From the NCBI RefSeq assembly GCF_013141825.1, contig NZ_RZNH01000043.1, forward strand, positions 1 through 48,444: DNA of 48,444 nt, read 5' to 3'. Shown piece after piece: positions 41,581-48,444 of the stretch (its first letter is position 1; every line of letters starts with the position of its first letter). Position numbers and translations under genes: made by a program. The notes under the pieces are model-generated. The model saw only the letters and a list, made by a program, of their open reading frames with translations, made no database searches and was not told the origin of the DNA. Source of the stretch: Marinifilum caeruleilacunae. Its GTDB lineage: Bacteria; Bacteroidota; Bacteroidia; Bacteroidales; Marinifilaceae.

Positions 41581-42750
41581 ATGAGAAAAGACGAAAGATA
41601 TAATCTTAGAGGCGTATCGGCTTCGAAAGAGGATGTGCACAGTGCAATTAAAGATCTAGATAAGGGTCTGTTTCCTAATGCCTTTTGCAAGGTAGTTCCT
41701 GATTATTTAACCGGCGACGATGAATATTGCAACATCATGCACGCCGATGGTGCCGGAACCAAATCATCATTGGCTTACATGTATTGGAAAGAAACTGGCG
41801 ATATTTCTGTTTGGAAAGGAATTGCCCAGGATGCATTGATTATGAATATCGATGATTTGCTTTGTGTAGGTGCAGTTGATAATATTCTATTGTCTTCTAC
41901 AATTGGTAGAAACAAAAATTTAATTCCGGGAGAAGTGATTTCTGCCATTATCAATGGGACAGAAGAACTGCTGGCGGAATATGCAAAACTTGGAGTAAAT
42001 ATTCATTCAACCGGTGGTGAGACTGCTGATGTTGGAGATTTGGTGAGAACTATTATTGTTGATTCTACCGTTACTTGTCGTATGAAGCGCGAGGATGTAA
42101 TTACCAACGAGAAAATTCAGGCAGGAGATGTAATTGTTGGTCTCTCTTCTTCGGGTAAGGCAACGTACGAAACAGAGTACAATGGTGGAATGGGATCGAA
42201 TGGATTGACCTCGGCACGTCATGATGTATTCTCGAAATATTTAGCAGAAAAATATCCTGAAAGTTTTGATAATGCAGTTCCTGAAGATTTGGTTTATTCG
42301 GGAAATTGCAAATTGACAGATTCGGTTGAAGGTGTTGATATTGATGCTGGAAAATTGGTTTTGTCAGCAACAAGAACTTACGCACCGATTGTTAAAAAAA
42401 TACTTGATAAATACCGCACTCAAATTCATGGAATGATTCACTGCTCGGGTGGAGCGCAAACAAAAGTGATGAATTTTGTTGATAATCTGCATGTTGTTAA
42501 AGACAATATGTTTGATGTGCCTCCATTGTTCAAGCTGATTCACCAGCAAAGTGGAACCGCATGGGACGAAATGTATAAGGTATTTAATATGGGTCATCGA
42601 TATGAGTTGTATGTTCCTCAGGAAATTGCTGAAGATATTATTGCAATTTCGAAAGAATTTAATGTAGATGCGAAAATTGTTGGTAGATGCGAAGCATACG
42701 AAGGCAAGAAATTAACGATTAAAAGCGAATTTGGTGAATTCGTTTACTAA
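41581..42750 (+). CDS. purM: phosphoribosylformylglycinamidine cyclo-ligase, Bacteroidota type
   Basis: Forms aminoimidazole ribotide (AIR) from formylglycinamidine ribotide in purine synthesis, with ATP. 389 residues, longer than E. coli PurM (345), as usual in this phylum. The AIRS fold blocks are present: RYNLRGVSASKEDVHSAIKDLDKG, HADGAGTKSSLAYMYW, MNIDDLLCVGAV, and HSTGGETADVGDLVRT, and a C-terminal MGHRYELYVP. Followed by prfA and pyrF with one small minus-strand gene between; the order purM-prfA-pyrF occurs widely in the phylum. Ends at a strong bidirectional terminator. Confidence 0.92.
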   Translation: MRKDERYNLRGVSASKEDVHSAIKDLDKGLFPNAFCKVVPDYLTGDDEYCNIMHADGAGTKSSLAYMYWKETGDISVWKGIAQDALIMNIDDLLCVGAVDNILLSSTIGRNKNLIPGEVISAIINGTEELLAEYAKLGVNIHSTGGETADVGDLVRTIIVDSTVTCRMKREDVITNEKIQAGDVIVGLSSSGKATYETEYNGGMGSNGLTSARHDVFSKYLAEKYPESFDNAVPEDLVYSGNCKLTDSVEGVDIDAGKLVLSATRTYAPIVKKILDKYRTQIHGMIHCSGGAQTKVMNFVDNLHVVKDNMFDVPPLFKLIHQQSGTAWDEMYKVFNMGHRYELYVPQEIAEDIIAISKEFNVDAKIVGRCEAYEGKKLTIKSEFGEFVY

Positions 42751-42767
42751 TCGATAATCACGACATA

Positions 42768-42803
42768 TAAAAAAATACCACTCAACTTGAGTGGTATTTT
42801 TTT
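42768..42803. terminator. bidirectional terminator between purM and the small gene
   Basis: AAATACCACTCAA and TTGAGTGGTATTT form a near-perfect hairpin with A-rich left and T-rich right flanks, serving the two convergent genes. Confidence 0.88.
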
Positions 42804-43135
42804 TATTCATTTATTTCGAAGCCCCATTCCTTAATCACTTTGGGCTCGTCAGGATAAACAGCAAGAAGTAGATTCCTAATGCTGCGAATTTCACTTGAGA
42901 TAAACTTTAAATCATTGTTCTTTGAGCGATCAAAAGATTGTTTTTTTGCACTTGGTTCTGATTCCAGATCTTTAAAATTTCTGATTTTTTTAGATTTTTC
43001 AACTAGGCGATCCATGTTAACAGCTCCATTCAAAAGACTCTTTTTCTTATTGCATTCGTGCCTTTTGTTAATTTTTCCTAACAATCCCAATAATTGATCT
43101 TCGTTCCGGGGTATTCTAACTTTAACCATAAGCAT
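42803..43135 (-). CDS. unknown 110-aa basic protein
   Basis: A lysine-rich, soluble protein (MLMVKVRIPRNEDQLLGLLGKINKRHECNKKKS...). No signal peptide, membrane segment or recognised domain. The C-terminal half (SEIRSIRNLLLAVYPDEPKVIKEWGFEINE) is likely helical. Convergent with purM and sharing its terminator, which supports expression. An internal ATG two codons later would change little. It might be a small DNA- or RNA-binding protein because of its charge, but this is only a guess. Confidence 0.6.
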   Translation of the reverse strand: MLMVKVRIPRNEDQLLGLLGKINKRHECNKKKSLLNGAVNMDRLVEKSKKIRNFKDLESEPSAKKQSFDRSKNNDLKFISSEIRSIRNLLLAVYPDEPKVIKEWGFEINE

Positions 43136-43546
43136 TAGATTAGGCGGTGATAACTAATCGAATAATAAAATTCAAAAAATTGTTGTTACAGATAAAATTA
43201 GAAGTTGCAATTTGCCCTTTTGGCAAATGTGATATCCGGTAAAACCATTCTGGTTAAAGGGTATTTGGTTTTGTAAATAGATTTACCGAATTGCTTCTTC
43301 TTCTCTATAAATAAAATTAGTTTTTGATCTTTAAAAAGTAAATAGGCAGATTAAAATTTTCTCAATTTAAATTCATGATAATTTAAGCTTGTATCAAGCC
43401 AATATTAAGATTTTGGTAAGCTTTTTGTTTCATCTGAATTTTCCTAATCTGATCTAATTTAAGTAGCTAATGAACTATAATTTCCTACTAAAGCTTCAAA
43501 GTCGTTTTATTTTTCTAATTTTGTGCAAAATTTAGAATATTGTAGC
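43136..43546. other. intergenic region upstream of prfA
   Basis: 411 AT-rich bases without a convincing gene. It holds a perfect small hairpin at 43210-43228 (ATTTGCC, 5-base loop, GGCAAAT) near the start of the minus-strand gene, and the prfA promoter near its right end. No RNA family was recognised. Confidence 0.6.
43516..43523 (+). promoter_or_regulatory. prfA promoter, -7 box
   Basis: TAATTTTG fully matches TAnnTTTG, 23 bases before the prfA start. No clear -33 box. Confidence 0.5.
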
Positions 43547-44632
43547 ATGAGCAATAATTTGATCCTAGATAAATTAGAAGGTGTCTTCATCAGATTTAAA
43601 GAGGTTGGTCAATTGATTACCGACCCTGAGGTGATGGGAGACATGAAGCGCTTTGTAAAATTAAGCAAAGAATATAAAGAATTGGAAGCAGTAACCGAAG
43701 CTGCCAAAGAATATAAGAATGCTGTTGATACAATTGCCGAGTCGAAAGATATCATTGCAAATGAATCTGACGAAGAATTGAGAGAAATGGCGAAAATGGA
43801 ATTAGAAGACTTGGAAGTGAAACTTCCGGGTATGGAGCAAAATATTAAGCTTCTACTTGTTCCTGCTGATCCTGAAGACTCTAAGAATGCAATTCTTGAA
43901 ATTAGAGCAGGTACTGGTGGTGATGAGGCAAGTATTTTTGCTGGTGATTTGGCAAGAATGTATACCAAATATTGTGAGGCCAGAGGATGGAAAGTTTCGA
44001 TATCGAGCTTTAGCGAAGGAACTTCGGGTGGTTACAAGGAGATTGTAATGAATGTTAACGGTGATGGTGTATATGGTGTACTGAAATACGAATCGGGTGT
44101 GCATCGTGTGCAGCGTGTTCCTCAGACAGAAACACAGGGACGTGTTCATACCAGTGCAGCATCTGTAGCAGTATTGCCAGAGGCGGAAGAGTTTGATGTA
44201 GACGTAAAGGAAAGTGATATCCGTAAAGATACTTACTGTTCTTCCGGACCTGGAGGTCAGTCGGTAAATACAACTTATTCGGCTATTCGTTTAACCCACA
44301 TTCCAACCGGTATTGTCGTTACATGTCAGGATCAGAAATCGCAGTTGAAGAACCTTGCAAAAGCGATGGTTGAGCTTCGTTCACGTATTTATGCAATGGA
44401 GCATCAAAAATACCTTGACGAAATTTCATCGAAACGTAAAACTATGGTTTCAACAGGTGACCGTTCTGCTAAGATTAGAACTTACAATTATCCGCAGGGG
44501 CGTGTAACCGATCACCGTATCAATCTTACTCTATATAACTTGTCGGCAGTCATGGATGGCGATGTTCAGGAAATTATAGATAAGCTTCAAATTGAAGAAA
44601 ACGCAGAACGACTTAAAGAAAGTGGTTTATAA
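43547..44632 (+). CDS. prfA: peptide chain release factor 1
   Basis: Ends translation at UAA and UAG codons. 361 residues from ATG 43547 ([13 protein letters not shown]); the frame opens 24 bases earlier with a TTG that lies inside the -7 box, so I used the ATG. The GGQ motif (GPGGQSVN, Gly236-Gly237-Gln238) and the stop-codon recognition part of RF1 ([17 protein letters not shown] before it) are seen; there is no RF2-type frameshift site. Housekeeping gene in the purM-prfA-pyrF cluster, with its own terminator. Confidence 0.97.
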   Translation: MSNNLILDKLEGVFIRFKEVGQLITDPEVMGDMKRFVKLSKEYKELEAVTEAAKEYKNAVDTIAESKDIIANESDEELREMAKMELEDLEVKLPGMEQNIKLLLVPADPEDSKNAILEIRAGTGGDEASIFAGDLARMYTKYCEARGWKVSISSFSEGTSGGYKEIVMNVNGDGVYGVLKYESGVHRVQRVPQTETQGRVHTSAASVAVLPEAEEFDVDVKESDIRKDTYCSSGPGGQSVNTTYSAIRLTHIPTGIVVTCQDQKSQLKNLAKAMVELRSRIYAMEHQKYLDEISSKRKTMVSTGDRSAKIRTYNYPQGRVTDHRINLTLYNLSAVMDGDVQEIIDKLQIEENAERLKESGL

Positions 44633-44639
44633 AGATATT

Positions 44640-44666
44640 GGCAGTGGTGTTACCGCTGCCTTTTTT
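44640..44666 (+). terminator. prfA terminator
   Basis: GGCAGTGGT and ACCGCTGCC pair (one G-U) around GTT, followed by six T. Confidence 0.85.
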
Positions 44667-44695
44667 GTATTAACTAGTAAACAACCAATAGTAAC

Positions 44696-45523
44696 ATGAA
44701 TTATCAGGCATTATTTGAACAAATCAAGAAAAAGAAAAGTTTCCTTTGTGTGGGTTTGGATAGCGATATTAAAAAAATTCCAGCACACTTGTTAGATTCA
44801 GAGGATCCGGTGTTCGAATTTAATAAAGCAATTGTGGATGCAACAGCCGATTATACAGTTGCCTATAAGCCAAACATTGCTTTTTATGAGTGTCGAGGTG
44901 CCCAAGGGTGGATTACTCTTGAGAAAACAGTAAATTATATCAAGGAAAAATACCCTGAAATTTTCTTGATTGCCGATGCAAAAAGAGGTGATATCGGAAA
45001 TACATCAAAAATGTACGCAAGTGCATTTCTTGAAAATATGCCTTTCGATTCTATTACAGTTGCTCCTTATATGGGTGAAGATTCGGTAACTCCATTTTTA
45101 GAGTATGACAACAAATGGGTAATCCTTTTAGCCTTAACCTCTAATAAAGGTGCTTTCGATTTACAGTTTTTCCAGGAAGGAGAGCAAAAATTGTTCGAAA
45201 AAGTGCTGGAAAAATCACAAGATTGGGGAACCAAGGAAAATATGATGTATGTAGTTGGTGCTACCAAAGCAGAAATGTTGGGTGATATTAGAAAAATCGC
45301 TCCTGATCATTTCTTGTTGGTGCCTGGTGTAGGTGCACAAGGTGGTAGTTTGCAGGAAGTGGCAAAATATGGAATGAATCAATCATGTGGTTTATTAGTG
45401 AATTCATCGCGAGGAATTATTTTTGCTGACACTTCTGAAAATTTTGCAAGTGTTGCAGGACAAAAAGCCAAAGAGCTTCAATTGGAAATGGAGGATTTGT
45501 TGAAAGAAAAGTCAATTTTGTAA
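44696..45523 (+). CDS. pyrF: orotidine 5'-phosphate decarboxylase, subfamily 2
   Basis: Decarboxylates OMP to UMP, the last step of pyrimidine synthesis. The 275-residue length is that of the longer bacterial subfamily. Active site: FLCVGLDSD at the start and [17 protein letters not shown] (the Lys/Asp catalytic array), with VAPYMGEDS and [10 protein letters not shown] loops. Preceded and followed by terminators; third gene of the conserved purM-prfA-pyrF order. Confidence 0.96.
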   Translation: MNYQALFEQIKKKKSFLCVGLDSDIKKIPAHLLDSEDPVFEFNKAIVDATADYTVAYKPNIAFYECRGAQGWITLEKTVNYIKEKYPEIFLIADAKRGDIGNTSKMYASAFLENMPFDSITVAPYMGEDSVTPFLEYDNKWVILLALTSNKGAFDLQFFQEGEQKLFEKVLEKSQDWGTKENMMYVVGATKAEMLGDIRKIAPDHFLLVPGVGAQGGSLQEVAKYGMNQSCGLLVNSSRGIIFADTSENFASVAGQKAKELQLEMEDLLKEKSIL

Positions 45524-45544
45524 GAAAATCAATCTATTATAAGT

Positions 45545-45575
45545 AAGCGACGTTTGTATAAGCGTCGCTTTTTTA
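45545..45575 (+). terminator. pyrF terminator
   Basis: AAGCGACG and CGTCGCTT pair around ten bases, followed by a T-run. Confidence 0.85.
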
Positions 45576-45631
45576 TTGTCTTTTTCTATATGAATTGTTA
45601 AATTAGATGCTTTGCGATAAAATATTATTGT

Positions 45632-46921
45632 ATGACTGAGGAATTTTTACAATTTATATGGAATCATAAGCTATTCGATAAGCAGAACTTATATTCGACA
45701 AAAGGGGATCGGATTGAAGTGCTTGATGTTGGCAAGCAAAATCGCGATGCTGGTCCAGATTTTTTCGATGCACGAATTCAAATCAATGGCGTATTGTGGG
45801 CGGGAAATGTAGAAATTCATATCAAATCTTCCTTGTGGTACCAGCACAATCATCAGCAAAATTCTTCATATGACAATGTGATTCTGCATGTAGTTTACGA
45901 AGAGGATATTGATGTGACAATAAATGAAGGCAGGAAATTACCTTGTTTGCTTTTGAAATTCGATTTAAACCTGCTGGAAAACTACAACTACCTAATGCAT
46001 TCCTCAAAATGGATTCCTTGTTATGATGAAATTACCTCTGTAGAAAAATTCTTTGTTCGAAACTGGCTCGATAGAATGATATTTGAGCGACTCGAAAGAA
46101 AATCTGAAGATGTAAAGAAAGTTTTAGAGTTGAATAAGAATTCCTGGGAGGAAACATTTTACCAGGTGCTTGCCCGGTATTTTGGAATGAGAGTGAATGC
46201 AGATCCCTTTCAGCAGTTGGCGCAGGTGTTGCCTCTAAAGATTTTAGCAAAACAAAAGAATTCATTGTTTCAAATTGAAGCATTACTATTTGGCCAGGCA
46301 GGAATGTTATTCGATTCTATCGATGATGATTACTATATAAAGCTACAAAGTGAATACCAATTTTTGTCCAATAAATACAAACTCAGGCCATTACCTGCAC
46401 ATCGGTGGAAATGGTTACGATTAAGGCCTGGAAACTTCCCAACGATTAGGATTGCGCAATTGGCGGCATTGATCCATAACTCATCAGCCCTTTTTTCGAA
46501 GGTGTTGGCAGGTGTTGAAGTGCAGGATCTTATGAGATTATTTAATGTAGAAGTTTCAGTTTATTGGAAAACTCATTACCAGTTTGGGATAGAGTCCAAA
46601 TTTCAAAACAAGAATTTGGGAAAAATGACCATTCATACTATTCTGATTAATGCAGTGGTACCATGCTTATTTTGCTATGGAGAAATAAACCGCAACGAGG
46701 ATATAAAAGAAAAGGTTCTGAGCTTATTGGAAAATATCCCTTCGGAAAAGAATTCGATTATCAATCAGTGGAAGAGTTGTGGTGTAGAAGTGAAGACAGC
46801 ATGGCACTCACAAGCCTTGTTGCAGCTTAAACTCAATTATTGCGATCAATCAAAATGCCTCCATTGTGAATTTGGGAATCGAATCATCCGTATGAAAAAT
46901 GATTCGGCTTGCCATAAATAA
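45632..46921 (+). CDS. DUF2851 family protein
   Basis: A 429-residue cytosolic protein found mainly in Bacteroidota. The N-terminal third carries the family signature RDAGPDFFDARIQINGVLWAGNVEIHIKSSLWYQHNHQ and YDNVILHVVYEED; the acidic and His residues there look like an active site or metal site, but no activity is known to me. The C-terminus has a cysteine cluster, CDQSKCLHCEFG, that may bind Zn. No operon partner; the TrkA channel gene follows after 64 bases. Confidence 0.85.
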   Translation: MTEEFLQFIWNHKLFDKQNLYSTKGDRIEVLDVGKQNRDAGPDFFDARIQINGVLWAGNVEIHIKSSLWYQHNHQQNSSYDNVILHVVYEEDIDVTINEGRKLPCLLLKFDLNLLENYNYLMHSSKWIPCYDEITSVEKFFVRNWLDRMIFERLERKSEDVKKVLELNKNSWEETFYQVLARYFGMRVNADPFQQLAQVLPLKILAKQKNSLFQIEALLFGQAGMLFDSIDDDYYIKLQSEYQFLSNKYKLRPLPAHRWKWLRLRPGNFPTIRIAQLAALIHNSSALFSKVLAGVEVQDLMRLFNVEVSVYWKTHYQFGIESKFQNKNLGKMTIHTILINAVVPCLFCYGEINRNEDIKEKVLSLLENIPSEKNSIINQWKSCGVEVKTAWHSQALLQLKLNYCDQSKCLHCEFGNRIIRMKNDSACHK

Positions 46922-46985
46922 ATTTTCACTTCTATCGCTCATTTGAGGATATTGTTTATCTTAGTTTAATATTGATATTACCGGT

Positions 46986-48020
46986 ATGAATAGACAAAAG
47001 CTCTGGGAAGAAAATATCCGAACCTTAAGTATTGCCATGTTTTTTCTGGTGCTGACGGTATTTGTTGGTACTGCTGGTTTTATGTATATCAATGAAGCTT
47101 ACAGTATTGTCGATGCCTTATACATGACAGTGATTACCATCTCTACTGTAGGATTTCAGGAGGTTCACCCGCTTTCTCAATCGGGGAAAATTTTTACCGT
47201 ATTTTTAATATTCATAAGCTTTGGGATTTTTGGTTACCTGGCTTCGGCCATAACCAGGTTCATTTTAGATGGTGTATTTCGTAGAAATTTAAAAGATTAT
47301 AGGATTGTGAGGAAAATAGAAAAGTTAAGTGGTCATGTAATTGTTTGTGGTTTCGGTCGTAATGGAAAACAAGCTAGTATTGAATTAGTGGAGCATGGAG
47401 AAGACGTTGTTGTTGTAGATTCTAACGAATCGGCAATTGATAGGATTCGTACATTTTCTGATTTACTGTTTGTTCAAGGTGATGCCACCATGGAAGAGGT
47501 TCTTGATATGGCTAATATATCAGAAGCTAAAGCACTTATTACCGCCATTCCAAACGATGCAGAGAATGTGTATGTAGTATTAACTGCTCGTGAAATGAAC
47601 CCTGGCCTAAAGATTATATCTAGATCATCTAATAGTCAATCAGATAGTAAGTTAAAAAGAGCTGGTGCTGATAATGTGATTATGCCAGATCGATTAGGTG
47701 GCCAACAAATGGCAAAGCTGGTTGCGCAGCCTGATGTCATCGAGTTTTTGGATAATATCCTGCTTCAGCCAATGAAAGGTGTTAATCTCGAAGAGGTTAG
47801 TTGTCAAAATCTCTCTGAGGGTTTTGTCGGGAAATCAATAAAGGATTTAAATGTGCGTAATTTATCGGGTGCAAATATTATTGGATTGAAAGATGAACAA
47901 GGAGGGTATGTGTATAATCCTTCACCTGAATTGGTGTTACAGAAAAACTATCATCTTTTTGTATTGGGGAATAAAGAACAGTTGAATAGTTTGAAAGAAT
48001 TACTACTAAATGGAACTTAG
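46986..48020 (+). CDS. potassium channel with TrkA-N (RCK) and TrkA-C domains
   Basis: A 344-residue inner-membrane K+ channel of the two-helix (Kch/MthK-like) type. TM1 is about residues 14-34 (LSIAMFFLVLTVFVGTAGFMY), then a pore helix and the filter ITISTVGFQEV, TM2 about 65-88 (FTVFLIFISFGIFGYLASAI). The cytosolic part has an RCK domain with the Rossmann GFGRNG (HVIVCGFGRNGKQ) for NAD(H) or nucleotide, and a TrkA-C domain from about 255. The filter reads TVGFQE in place of the usual TVGYGD. Gating would follow cell redox or Ca/nucleotide levels; single gene with a terminator after it. Confidence 0.92.
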   Translation: MNRQKLWEENIRTLSIAMFFLVLTVFVGTAGFMYINEAYSIVDALYMTVITISTVGFQEVHPLSQSGKIFTVFLIFISFGIFGYLASAITRFILDGVFRRNLKDYRIVRKIEKLSGHVIVCGFGRNGKQASIELVEHGEDVVVVDSNESAIDRIRTFSDLLFVQGDATMEEVLDMANISEAKALITAIPNDAENVYVVLTAREMNPGLKIISRSSNSQSDSKLKRAGADNVIMPDRLGGQQMAKLVAQPDVIEFLDNILLQPMKGVNLEEVSCQNLSEGFVGKSIKDLNVRNLSGANIIGLKDEQGGYVYNPSPELVLQKNYHLFVLGNKEQLNSLKELLLNGT

Positions 48021-48050
48021 TTTTATCATGTTAAAATAGCTTAGTATTCA

Positions 48051-48077
48051 AATCACAATATAATTGTGATTTTTTTA
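48051..48077 (+). terminator. terminator after the channel gene
   Basis: AATCACAAT and ATTGTGATT pair around three bases, followed by a T-run. Confidence 0.85.
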
Positions 48078-48129
48078 TTGTTGTAAATCAAGCCTTTGTG
48101 ATTTTTCTTCGATTTTTCTTTAAAAAATG

Positions 48130-48162
48130 TTTGGAAGTTTGCCTTCGTGTCTATTATATTTG
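48130..48162 (+). promoter_or_regulatory. strong promoter followed by a hairpin
   Basis: TTTG (48130-48133), 21 bases, then TATATTTG (48155-48162): full consensus. The predicted transcript begins near ATCCACT...AGTGGAT, an inverted repeat at 48164-48187. No protein gene follows; a small RNA or leader is possible. Confidence 0.55.
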
Positions 48163-48311
48163 CATCCACTTTCAACGGAGAGTGGATTTATAAAATGGTT
48201 GTTTAGTAGTATTTTATAGGCAGTGGTAGGGTGGTCGTAGGAATCTTTTTTATGATTGTTTACACCTACTAAGCATCCAATTTTATTTTTTTTTAATTTT
48301 TTCAAAAAAGT

Positions 48312-48344
48312 TTTGGATTTGTAAAAATAAAGTGTTTATCTTTG
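48312..48344 (+). promoter_or_regulatory. strong promoter near the right edge
   Basis: TTTG (48312-48315), 21 bases, then TATCTTTG (48337-48344): full consensus, followed by CAGCCGC and a purine-rich leader. Of the kind seen before highly expressed operons in this phylum, such as rRNA. Confidence 0.6.
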
Positions 48345-48444
48345 CAGCCGCTTTTGTAAGAGAGAAGATTCTTTGGAGCACTAGTATCTATGAGGCTTTC
48401 GGGAGAATCTAGCTTGAAAAAAAGTTAAAAAAACATTTGCAAGT

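Larger units (their letters stand above)
48021..48444. other. gene-free end with two strong promoters
   Basis: 424 bases without a convincing protein gene. It holds the channel terminator (48051-48077), a promoter at 48130-48162, and a second at 48312-48344 followed by TTTGCAGCCGC. The region between is AT-rich. An RNA gene or rRNA-type operon could begin here or just beyond the window. Confidence 0.55.

Noticed and set aside
48120-48305. 61-residue minus-strand frame at the right end
   Set aside because: Overlaps two plus-strand promoters and a hairpin; no motif and no minus-strand promoter or terminator seen.

Overview
This window comes from a low-GC member of the Bacteroidota, probably a marine-type Bacteroidales (the genus is my guess only). 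The evidence is a SusC/SusD pair, many lipoproteins of the Bacteroidota type, promoters of the TTTG-N19-21-TAnnTTTG class in place of sigma70 boxes, few Shine-Dalgarno sequences, a type III glutamine synthetase, a PorE-like OmpA protein and the gene order purM-prfA-pyrF. No tRNA, CRISPR array, phage or insertion sequence was recognised.

Layout: 0-4.2 kb holds housekeeping genes (gpmI, a DUF3109 protein, an M20 dipeptidase). From 4.5 to 34 kb almost everything points to use and recycling of peptidoglycan (PG). A FadR-type GntR regulator comes first. A minus-strand nagK/murK-murQ operon follows, divergent from a long plus-strand operon (7.3-21.4 kb) that begins with a NagB-PIG-L fusion. That operon continues with a secreted Amidase_3/golvesin protein, a GT2-like protein, a DUF1460 lipoprotein, a GalT/HIT-like DUF4922 protein, a tandem GNAT protein, a SpoIID-like protein with no signal peptide, an AmpG-like permease, an SGNH esterase and a NagX-like membrane protein. 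After one unknown secreted protein comes a second divergent pair: namZ (exo-muramidase) against a transglutaminase-like lipoprotein plus a GHL10/DigH-like glycosidase. A third unit holds an NlpC/P60 lipoprotein, a Tat-signal dipeptide epimerase and SusC/SusD.

Together these could form a full route. Extracytoplasmic amidases, glycosidases and peptidases would break up muropeptides and denuded glycans. SusCD would take peptides or muropeptides across the outer membrane, and AmpG would take amino-sugar fragments across the inner membrane. Cytosolic kinase, MurQ etherase and NagB-PIG-L would feed the sugars to fructose-6-phosphate. Four cytosolic proteins in the middle of the operon (GT2-like, DUF4922, tandem GNAT, signal-less SpoIID) have no place in the textbook pathway and are the best candidates for something undescribed. 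An identical 18-bp sequence that resembles a FadR-family operator lies at the nagB/nagK and NlpC-epimerase-SusCD promoters, with a shorter relative between namZ and the transglutaminase gene. This suggests one regulon under the FadR-type protein at 4526.

From 34.2 to 48.4 kb: a secreted phosphoesterase paired with a CotH-like kinase-fold protein, glnN, a PorE-like OmpA/SPOR lipoprotein, purM, a small unknown gene, prfA, pyrF, DUF2851, a TrkA-gated potassium channel, and a gene-free end carrying two strong promoters that may drive an RNA gene or operon beyond the window.
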